Assembly: GCF_041381155.1 (NCBI RefSeq) | Contig: NC_091142.1 | Span: forward strand, 9,543,340-9,607,339 | Source of the DNA: Argopecten irradians | Lineage: Eukaryota; Mollusca; Bivalvia; Pectinida; Pectinidae | DNA length: 64,000 nt | Reading direction: 5' to 3' | Part shown: positions 35,701 through 47,700 of the stretch, in pieces | How positions within the stretch are numbered: the stretch's first letter is position 1 | Layout: every line of letters begins with the position of its first letter | The notes under the pieces: model-generated | Told to the model about the DNA's origin: nothing | Databases searched by the model: none | The model's input: only the letters and a program-made list of their open reading frames with translations | Made by a program: the position numbers and the translations under genes

Positions 35701-38700
35701 ACTAAATTTTGTGATTTCCATTTCAATACATTTTAGCAGAGATTTTTCGTGGATTTAAAATTGAATTGCTATAGTTGTGCAAGAACAGTCTAAAATGACA
35801 TTTTGCAGAGATTAACTTTTCGAAAATTTAACTTGATCACAAAATTCGAGAAAATATATCGCATGTGAAAGAAAGTTGGTAGTACTATTAAGTTGAAGTA
35901 CCGGGTAATATGATTGATATGATAAATTGTTACGTAAACAATGGAGATTTCTATATTACTAGATATGGTTCATGTTATATAGTACATGTATTCTTTAGTA
36001 TGGTTATTCTGATGGCGAAACATTTCTGCCAAGTACCCAAAGTCATATGTTTACAGACTGTATTATGAGGAGGTTTCTGTTTCAGTATAAGGAAAAAATC
36101 TTACCATACCTTCTGAGTGTTCTGAGAGGCCTGACCAAAGCTCAATGGACAAATCAGAAGCCACTCAAATCTCACAGTAAGTTTTAGAATCAAATATTTC
36201 ATGCATATTTCAGCAATACTAGACCAAACACTTAGCATAAATCCATGAAAATCAAGCATTTTATATACAAAATCAAGCATTTAAAAAAACAAAATCAAGC
36301 ACTTTATACAAAAAATCAAGTATTTTACATATAAAATCAAGCATTTTATTTATGAAATCCAGCATTTTATGTATGAAATTTAGCAGTTTATGTATGAAAT
36401 TAAGCATTTTATATGAAATTAAGCATTTTATGTATGAAATCAAGCATTTTATATATGAAATTAGGCATTTCATAAAATGAAATCAAGTAAAAATGAATTA
36501 TTGATGTAGAAAGTAAACATGCATATTCAAAATTTACTTAAAAATTCATTATTGTCTCACTTAGGCGTGATTAAGGTATTGCTTTCCCAGCTGCAGCAAT
36601 GGTGATGTCAACATTTGCATTAATTCTCGGAATGGTACAACTTGGTCAAGATATTCTTTGTATCCATCATATCACAATAGACAAAGAATGAAGAAATTAT
36701 TTTACCAGGCTCGACTCTTACATAAAAATGTTTAGACTCATGATGTCCCAGTGATTCTAACACCTGGACCTGTTGTCAGCACGATTCATAATGAGTTTGC
36801 ATTGGTTGGTTTTATCATTACAGCTCTCCCTCGAAGTGAGTGTTTCAGTTTCTGTCTCAACACAATCCTTAGTGATGTGGCTAAAAAGGATCATTCCTCT
36901 CGGGAGCAGGTGAGTGTAAAAAAAAAATAAAAAAAATTGTGTGTTAAGGCCTTAAGGGTGTATTATTAGGGCTTGACATCAGTAATTCAGATGCCATATA
37001 ACCTAATCACAACTATTTGCCTACAGTTGGTTTCCAGAAATTTCCTCGAAAACTAAATAGGCTGATTGTTTTGAATTGCATGTGATGTATTCCCTGTTGA
37101 GCTAATATAATTATGTATAGGTGTGCAATAGGGGTTTTTAATTTTTCCTGAGATATCCTAGACGGTTGCCATGACCTCTTTAAGTTTGAAGTTAAAAATA
37201 TTGTTTGATTTTTCCTGAGATATCCTAGACGGTTGCCATGACCTCTTAAGTTTTAAGTAAAAAATATTGTTTGATTTAAATGAAATTAATAAAAGCATGC
37301 ATGTTATGGGACTCCCTGATAGAAAGGGAATGTTTTTTAGTGAGTGGGGGCGGGAACCAAAATTGGCTATTTGAGCTAGTATAGGTCCAGTAAGTTTTCA
37401 CTGACTGCATTTAACTGAGGGTCTATTAGAGGAGGGAGGGGACCTTTTGACAGACATCAAGTTTTGTTGTTGTCAGGACAGGCCAAGGAATGAAATGATA
37501 CAAATAAATTTTAGTGACACTGAATCGGTATTCTATAGGGAGTATTTGGTGCTAGTATGTAGTGTTCTCTTTATGATGTTTATGAAATTGTTGCATTCAT
37601 TTGTAAGAAACAGTGACTTTAATCATGGTTTTTAGATATACAGTAGTAATATTATGTGTTGTATAAGTTACGTTAATTAATTATGATGATTAACTTTATA
37701 CAGGTAATATCTGCTCAGTTAGAGGTTCTGGAAGTGTTAACAAAGCTTTGTGAGGGTCCGTACGAGATTCCCAAAGGTTGGTATGTCACTGTGAGATACC
37801 TAAGTATAATCTTTTTGTCCTTGCCCAGATGTGATATATGGAGATGCTACATTCATCTCTTGAAAACATTTTAGTTCTTATTTATGAAAACATTATACAC
37901 TTGTATGAATTAGCTGTTTGGTGTTTCCATGTCAACATTAAAGTTGTCTTTCATTATGTAATCATGCTAACGATTTGTTTATTTATTTTAGTTGTTCTCT
38001 GTACGGCTATTGTGCCCACTCTGATTGGTATGATGCGTGCTATCGGACGATCATCAGATGGATCTGTGCCGCTGATTTCAATCCTGTTTCCGTCGGACGC
38101 GACCAGGAAAAGTTCTAAGGTTCCCCCTGTTGATACATCTTCGACTCCCAAAGTGATGTCGTTCCGCTCCATTCTCCCGCGAACGATGTCGTCCCACATG
38201 ATCACACAGGAGTCCTCCGGCCCTTCTAGTCCTGTAAACATCCCGTCACTGGAGTTCCCGTCACCAAGGTCACGAGAAAGGTCTCCATCTCCGATCCCCA
38301 GCCAGATCAAGGACAAGCCAACTCAAGACGAGGAACTCGACCAGGCTGTACATTACTTTAACAAAGTTGGGTCGAGTCTCACGCAGACCAAACCCTGGGG
38401 ATTTGAGATCATACCCGAACAGGATCATCTGAAATTCTCCAGTTCACATCTCCAAACATTGGTGGGACTGGTGAGTGAAACTGTTAGGAATCAAGACACA
38501 GCAATATATGTAGGATTTTTTAAGGCGAGTCCAGAGGACTAATTTTTCAAATTTTGATGAGTCCCAATACAAAGAAATATAGAGGGTTCTCAAAATGTTG
38601 GTGAGTCCCACAGGATAATCATGAGTCCAGGTCTCATCTAGGCGAGGCCCGTAAATCAGAGAAGACAGTGGACACATACCGTATAACAGTTTTTTTCGCC

Positions 38701-41700
38701 ATTGTCTTATTTTTGCTATTTTCGCCATAACATAGCTTGGCGAAATTTAAATGGATAAATATTAGCAGAAAAGGAGCTTGCTCATATAAGCTAATATCAT
38801 AATATTATACATAGTCAATCTATCCATGAACAGTCTGACAACAAATAAGACTAGCATAAATATTTTCATTACTGTATAAACTGATGTGCGTGCCAGTTCA
38901 CCCATGGCCAGTACTAGTCTGAACATCGGTCATATTGGTTATAATTTCCTATGTTGTTTTTACATTATACACTAATTATACTGTCGATACAGTGGTCAGA
39001 GTCAATCACGTCTCTGTTATGATACATCAACACTACTGTCAGATACAATGGCAAAACTATGAGAAGTGGCGAAGATTTAAAATCCTAATTCGAGTATAAA
39101 TGGGGAAATTTGCGAGTGGCAAGTTAAACGGTATAATCTTTATTTATAATACATCACTAAATCATGGGATGCAGTTTTCTTTTATGTTTTGATTAAATTC
39201 TGATGATACTGGATGTGTCCACAATGTAACTTAATTGTTTGTTATCAGGCTCGCCGACTTCTAAACAAGGATGCTCTCAGGCACCTAGATGATTCCCTGA
39301 AAGAGTTCTTTGCTGACTTAGAGGTAACGTATGAGTAGTTGAACTCGTGTGATTTAAATTACAAGCTATGTGTCAAACCAAGTATTTAGAGGAAACATAT
39401 GTGTAGTTATGTGATTTAAATCACAAGTTCTGTGTTAAACCAAGGATTTAGAGGAAACATATGCGTAGTTATGTGATTTAAATCACAAGTTCTGTGTTAA
39501 ACCAAGGATTTAGAGGAAACATATGCGTAGTTATGTGATTTAAATCACAAGTTCTGTGTTAAACCAAGGATTTAGAGGAAACATATGCGTAGTTATGTGA
39601 TTTAAATCACAAGTTCTGTGTTAAACCAAGGATTTAGAGGAAACATATGCGTAGTTATGTGATTTAAATCACAAGTTCTGTGTTAAACCAAGGATTAGAG
39701 GTAACATATGCATAGTTATGTGATTTAAATCAGAAGTTCTGTTTTAAACCAAGGATTTAGTCTACAGATTCATATCTTTAGAGAAGTGATCTTATTTAAG
39801 TTTGCTGCTATCGAGGAAACATTCTTCTTCTGGTACTGTAAGTTTACATGGCCCTGTGATAATGGTATAAAGGAGCAACATATTAACTCATTCACCTCTG
39901 AAGACACATTTAGACTCTTCTAAATCAAAGACAAGACCAGTTCATTATGAAATTGCAGGTGTAGTCATGCCTGTCCAAGACAACAAACATTGAAATATCA
40001 TTTTTTCAGAATACTTGTACATGCTGTATCTTGTTACTTTAAGATATTTTTTTTTGTGAGTGACACCATCTCACGCTATTTTATTTTTTTGAGTTGACAC
40101 ATCATCACACTATTTCTTTATTTTTTTGACAGCCTAACAATGGGTTCAGCTGGTTCCCCTACAAGTCGTTTAGTGAGGCCCTGACATTGGTGGTAATCAC
40201 ACTCCTCAGGGACGTTCTGGAGCAGGAGAAAGGTTTGTACACTCCTACAATGTACGATATCAGGTTCCAGTTTCAGAATAATGAACATTGCTAAGGAAAT
40301 TACTGGTCTTTAATTTCCCCCTAACATCAAAATATTCTTTGCATTCCTTAGAACACTATAGCTAACGATCGAGGAAAATATGTATAATCTTTTTTGAGAA
40401 TTTGTTAATGTCTACTGTTTGACAAAGTTAATCTCAATCCGATCTTACTGAGACTTGGTGAAGGCCATACAAGTATCATTACATACATCAAATCAGTGAA
40501 ATGGTCAGGAGAATTATTTTCTTCTTTATTTTTTCAAATGGATTTTATATTTCATATAACCCATTTTCAGACTTAGGCCTGCCATTGAGTATTATGAGCT
40601 ATATTTCATGACTCTTTTTCCGCAGACGTAGACCTACCATTGAGTTTTATGAGCTATATATTTTATAGCTCTTTATTTTCTGACTTAGACTTGCCATTGA
40701 GGACTCAAGTGTAGTATATGGAAAAGTAGTGCCTCAGGGATCTTTAAAACCTATATTACTTTATATCCCTTATCTTTGACCTTATTTTACCAAAACCCTT
40801 ATCCTAATTCTAAAATATAAACCATAAAACCAAAATTTACCCTTAACTAATCCTCAGTTTCCTTTGAACTACTTTTCTGTATTCTAGACTTTACCCCTGT
40901 TGGATTTTATGAGCAATAATTTAAAACTCTGTATTTTCTGACTTAGACCTGCCGTTAAGTTTTATGAGTGATATCCAAGACTTTGCCACTGGGATGTATC
41001 AGACCGGTCAGGCCGAACTGGACCGTAAGCCACGACCACATCGTGACGGTGAACATAAGTGGCATTTTAACCCTTACGACCTGACGGTACTCAGCAGTGC
41101 TGCGTGTGTAGACCTCCTGTTCTGGGCTGTCCGCGAGGAACAAGGTTAGTGGATCAATACCTCAGTCGATACCTCGATACTCCAGAGGTTATATCCAAGT
41201 CTTTATCATAACAACCTGTGTGTAAGATGTCAAGAGCAAGGATAGTTCAATTTGGACCTTTAAAGTTAAAAGATTCAAATAATGGTATGCTGTATTCTAA
41301 TCGAAGTTGGGTGTCGCTCCTTTGTAAAAAATACTCAAAGATGCTCCACCAATTATGTCATAAGACAGTCTCTCTGCAGACCTGTGTTTTTGGTCAATGT
41401 TTTACTCGTCCTTAAATGCCTTCATTTTACTAATTATAGCTTGTGATTTTCATTACTTTTGAACGTGGTTGCAATGGAACCATGAATACAATACACTAAC
41501 AGCCAATCAGATTATGTCATAATACAGTAACACAGCCAATCAGATTATGTCATAATACAGTAACAGCCAATCAGATTATGTCAAAATACAGTAACAGCCA
41601 ATCAGATTATTGTCATAATACAGTAACAGCCAATCAGGTCATGTCAAAATACAGTAACAGCCAATCAGATATGTCATAATACAGTAACAGCCAATCAGGT

Positions 41701-44700
41701 CATGTCAAAATACAGTAACAGCCAATCAGATTATGTCAAAATACAGTAACAGCCAATCAGGTCATGTCAAAATACAGTAACAGCCAATCAGTTATGTCAA
41801 ATACAGTAACAGCCAATTCAGATTATGTCAAAATACAGTAACAGCCAATCAGATTATGTCATAATACGCCATTCAGATTATGTCACAGCCAATCAGGTCA
41901 TGTCAAAATACAGTAAACAGCCAATCAGATTATGTCATAAATACAGTAACAGCCAATCAGGTCATGTCAAAATACAGTAACAGCCAATCAGATTATGTCA
42001 AAAATACAGTAACAGCCAATCAGATTATGTCAAAATACAGTAACAGCCAATCAGGTCATGTCAAAATACAGTAACAGCCAATCAGATTATGTCAAAATAC
42101 AGTAACAGCCAATCAGGTCATGTCAAAATACAGTAACAGCCAATCAGATTATGTCATCAAATCAAATACACTAACAGCCAATCAGATTATGTCAAAATAC
42201 AGTAACAGCCAATCAGATTGTGTCATAAATAATACAGCAAAAGCCAATCAGATTGTGTCAAAATACAGTAACAGCCAATCAGATTATGTCAAAATACAGT
42301 AACAGCCAATCGGGATTATGTCATAATACAGTAACAGCCAATCAGATTATGTCATAATACAGTAACATCCAATCAGATTATGTCAATATTATGACAGTAA
42401 CTGTTATCTTTCGGCTAACCATGACAGTTTTACTATGACATGTTCCACGACACTGTAAGTAACCCCTGGAGTATCAGGGATGACCAACTTGATACCTCCA
42501 ACATTTTATGAGCTAATTAGTGGTGATGGGTCATTCTCAAAGAAACTAAAAAGCTGTTGCCCAATCACCCAAGTTAGATGAATGATTTGGGTATTCTATA
42601 TCTTGGGCAATTAAAATACTGAATTTACATATATGCTATTGTATAACATGAAAACTGGATTTTTGTATTAAATATGCTTGATGTTTAATAAGTGTTATTT
42701 GTGTTTTAGATGCTGAGAATCTATGCCTGAGGCTGTCTGAGAAGATTAGCATGAACACAGAGAGCAAACTACTCCTCTCTCACACGCCACTCATCTTAGT
42801 GGCTCTAGAGGTAGGGACAAAAATCAACAACTATTATCAACAAATACTGTTATGTGACGTCATGATTCCTTGTGCTCATCTTGGATATTTTGACTGCATT
42901 CCACAGCTTTTAATTTTCAATGTGCTATTATATTTATTCAAAAAATAATTAAAAAAAAATTAAACATACTGTTACATTAATTCTTATTTATAAATTATTC
43001 TATAAATCTTCCTATAAATGACATTACTCTTGCTGTTTTAGGCTCTCGGGAAGTTAGCCGTCAAGTTTCCCTACCTGGCCTCCAGTATGTGTTCTTCCCT
43101 ACGTGACTTCCTGGTGTGTCCATCACCTCTCCTCAGTAAACTTAACAAGTACGCCACGCCGGACGGTCGCAGTAGCATAAAAATTACGGTCACCGACGGA
43201 AACAACTCTTCAACATCTGCACATCTCACAGCGGATAGTAAACGTAATAGGCCCATGAACAAGCTCCTCAAAGCATTGGAGAACATCCGAGACTGTGCCA
43301 TAATGAACATCTGCAGGTACCGTTTTGTATTTGATATGACACGGTTATGTGTAGGGCTTGATAGTATAATCTTTATAGTACTGAATGTAAGTAGGTGATT
43401 TATTCTTAACCAGAACAAAATTATTGCATTGTGTATACATAAGAAAACTATAAAGTTATAAATTTATTTAGTTAACATCAATTGCAAATTAAGTTATTTA
43501 AGCAAATCACTTTTGACCGCCTGGATGTACTAGTAACTTAGTAAGTATGCGATGGGCCCTTGAGTGGAAGGAAACCAGAGTGCCCAAAGAAAACCAATGT
43601 GATTGGGGAGGTGACCTTTGACTTTTACATGCCTGTCCAATGGATCAAATCACGGCTGGCTAGAGGAGAGAGGAATAACAGCTATAATTAGGATATAAAA
43701 CATACAAATTAATATTCAAAATTGATTTATCAATGAAATCATATCTGTTGTGTGAAGATGATCAAATTCAACGTGTGTTTCATTATCGTATTGCCCAAAA
43801 AATTATCAGCTTATTGTGCTAATTTCACAGGGCATTAAAGTCCGGTCTTCCTGTTGAGCCTGATTGTGTTCAAGCGTTCCTTGCGACGACATCAAATCGA
43901 CTGTACCGCGCAGAGATGTCCGACAGGTGTGTATCATACAGTGTATCTGATTAGCTACTGTTCCACGTCGTCACTATCGTGTCTTAAATGCAGCATGTAT
44001 TGGCCAGCTTTTGTCCACAGCAGTATCTAGATATTGTTAGAGTAGAGTATTATAAGGTAGACATGGATGAACACGAATGCCACACGGTCCTCTACAGAAA
44101 TGCAGAATATCAAATTGAATAAACAAATTGTTTACAATTATTTTGATATCATTCTGGTGTTTACTATGCATAGAAATGGGGCATTATCTACATATACATT
44201 AAAACTAAGTTGAAAACTACAGAAATACAGAATAATCAGACTGAACATTAACATATTTTTTATAATTATTTTGATATTACTTTATTATTAAATAAGCATG
44301 AAAGTGGATCATAATCTACTGATGAATTAAAACTAAGTAAGAAACTTTAATTGTTCATTGGAGAAAGATGTCCCGTAGTGGAGAACAATTTCAGATATTT
44401 ATGATGTTTTGTTTGCATGTTTAAACTTTCTCTATGTGGGCTTTAATTGTAGGTTGGTATAGTTACCTCCCTTGGATTATAGATCTATTCCCTGTGTATT
44501 CATAATTTCAGTTTCCATATTAACCCCAGCAGCATGGCTATTATTTTTGTGGGAATGAGATCAAAAGTCCTGTTTCTTTTGAATGAGTATGCTTTCAGCG
44601 CATGCAAAGTAATCCAGAAAATCAGTTTTGTAGAAATATTTTGTTTTTTTTTTAGTTTGAGACCTAATAGTTTTATTTTATTATCATTTTCTTTTGTTTG

Positions 44701-47700
44701 CTTGTACCCTTTGTTATCAGGAAAAAGGATGGAAAAGCTCATTGGAAACAAGTGAAACTTGTTATGAAATTTATCCGTCCTGCCTCAGCCAAGACAAGTG
44801 CCGAAGCGATGGAGATGTTAAGGCAAAGCATTTACTTGTCTTTGTTTTTATCTGCACACTAACCAGTGGTGACTAGTCGTGCATTCTAACACATAGCTTA
44901 TCTTCTGTAGTCACACCTCATTAATCTGACATACAGCTAGTCGTAGATCTAATTTAGTTGGTTTTAGTTTTTAGATATGCTTGATTATTTTATACAGCGA
45001 TCCCTTTTACTAACTGTATATGTCTGTCTAACTAATGTTAACTATCTTCTCTATTCACTTTGTGTGAGAGCTTATCGTAGAGAGAAACTTTACTGTCTAC
45101 TCCGTATACTTTGTGTGGGAGCTTACCCTAGAGAGAAAGTTTACTATCTTCTCTATATACTTTGTGTGGGAGCTTACCCTAGAGAAAAAGTTTACTATCT
45201 ACTCTGTATACTTTGTGTGGGAGCTTACCCTAGAGAGAAAGTTTACTATCTACTCTGTATACTTTGTGTGGGAGCTTACCCTAGAGAGAAAGTTTACTAT
45301 CTACTCTGTATCACTTTGTGTGGGAGCTTACCCTAGAGAAAAAGTTTACTATCTTTTCTATTGACTTTGTGTGGGAGCTTACCCTAGAGAGAAGTTTACT
45401 ATCTACTCTGTATACTTTGTGTGGGAGCTTACCCTAGAGAAAAAGTTTACTATCTTTTCTATTCACTTTGTGTGGGAGCTTACCCTAGAGAAAAAGTTTA
45501 CTATCTTCTCTATTCACTTTGTGTGGGAGCTTACCCTAGAGAAAAAGTTTACTATCTACTCTGTATACTTTGTGTGGTACCCTAGAGAGAAACTTTACTG
45601 TCTACTCCGTATACTTTGTGTGGGAGCTTACCATAGAGAGAAAGTTTACTATCTTCTCTATTGACTTTGTGTGGGAGCTTACCCTAGAGAAAATGTTAAC
45701 TATCTTCTCTATTCACTTTGTGTGGGAGCTTACCCTAGAGAAAAAGTTTTCTATCTTTTCTATTCACTTTGTGTGGGAGCTTACCCTAGAGAAAAAGTTT
45801 TCTATCTTTTCTATTCACTTTGTGTGGGAGCTTACCCTAGAGAAAATGTTAACTATCTTCTCTATTCACTTTGTGTGGGAGCTTACCCTAGAGAAAAAGT
45901 TTGCTATCTTTTCTATTCACTTTGTGTGGGAGCTTACCCTAGAGAAAAAGTTTTCTATCTTTTCTATTCACTTTGTGTGGGAGCTTACCCTAGAGAAAAA
46001 GTTTACTATCTACTCTGTATACTTTGTGTGGGAGCTTACCCCAGAGAGAAAGTTAACTATCTATTCTGTATACTTTGTGTGGGAGCTTACCCCAGAGAAA
46101 AAGTTAACTATCTATTCTGTATACTTTGTGTGGGAGCTTACCCTAGAGAAAAAGTTTACTATCTTCTCTATTGACTTTGTGTGGGAGCTTACCCTAGAGA
46201 AAAAGTTTACTATCTTCTCTATTGACTTTTGTGTGGGAGCTTACCCTAGAGAAAAACTTTTCTATCTTTTCTATTCACTTTGTGTGGGAGCTTACCCTAG
46301 AGAAAAAGTTTACTATCTACTCTGTATACTTTGTGTGGGAGCTTACCCCAGAGAGAAAGTTAACTATCTATTCTGTATACTTTGTGTTGGAGCTTACCCC
46401 AGAGAGAAAGTTTACTATCTACTCTGTATACTTTGTGTGGGAGCTTACCCCAGAGAGAAAGTTTACTATCTTTTCTGTATACTTTGTGTGGGAGCTTACC
46501 CTAGAGAAAAAGTTTACTTTCTTCTCTATTCACTTTGTGTGGGAGCTTACCCTAGAGAGAAGTTTACTATCTACTCTGTATACTTTGTGTGGGAGCTTAC
46601 CCTAGAGAGAAGTTTACTATCTACTCTGTATACTTTGTGTGGGAGCTTACCCTAGAGAGAAGTTTACTATCTACTCTGTATACTTTGTGTGGGAGCTTAC
46701 TGTAGAGAGAAAAGTTTACTATCTACTCTGTATACTTTGTGTGGGAGTTTACCGTAGAGAGAAAGTTTACTATCTACACTGTATACTTTGTGTGGGAGCT
46801 TACCCCAGAGAAAATGTTTACTATCTTTTCTATTTACTTTGTGTGGGAGCTTACCCTAGAGAAAAAGTTTACTATCTTCTCTATTCACTTTGTGTGGGAG
46901 CTTACCCTAGAGAAAAAGTTTACTATCTTCTCTATTCACTTTGTGTGGGAGCTTACCCTAGAGAAAAAGTTTACTATCTTCTCTATTCACTTTGTGTGGG
47001 AGCTTACCCTAGAGAAAAAGTTTACTATCTTCTCTATTCACTTTGTGTGGGAGCTTACCCTAGAGAAAAAGTTTACTATCTACTCTGTATACTTTGTGTG
47101 GTACCCTAGAGAAAAAGTTTACTATCTACTCTGTATACTTTGTGTGGGAGTTTTACCGTAGAGAGAAAGTTTACTATCTACACTGTATACTTTGTGTGGG
47201 AGCTTACCCTAGAGAGAAGTTTACTATCTACTCTGTATACTTTGTGTGGGAGCTTACTGTTGAGAAATGTAGTGGAGCAGGATGACATTGTCTAGTGTAA
47301 TTTTAATTAGACAATCCTACCAGAAAGTTAATGGCCCACCTGTTCACAATTAATACATGGTGGAAGGGTTGGGTCAAATTTTTACTAGCCTTAAAAATTT
47401 TATTAAATGGTACGGTTTGATCAAACGGTTTTACTAGCCTGGTCAATTTAATGATATACTGTATGGACAGTCAGCAAACATGTTCACAGTATCAACGGCT
47501 AATAGTATAATAAACTCTACAAATCAAATGATTGAAGCTTATGTGTGATTTTTTATTTGTCAGGTTAGAGTAAGTATACATAATATCAGATAAATAACTG
47601 TTGTACTGTATTACGCTACAGTCGCTGTACTTATATATCATATGATATTCGACGTCTTTACAGTTTATATTGTCTCTGATTTCTGTCCCTTTAATATAAA

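Noticed and set aside
37954-38316. 120-codon minus-strand frame opposite PI4KA exon 6
   Set aside because: Shadow of a real exon whose plus-strand product matches the PI4KA family.
41488-42386. Regularly spaced repeats resembling a CRISPR array
   Set aside because: The whole 31-bp unit repeats; there are no unique spacers, and the setting is a eukaryotic intron.
45055-47285. Open frames up to 361 codons of repeated [17 protein letters not shown]
   Set aside because: A 51-bp intronic minisatellite whose period is divisible by three. PI4KA exons 12 and 13 join in phase without it.
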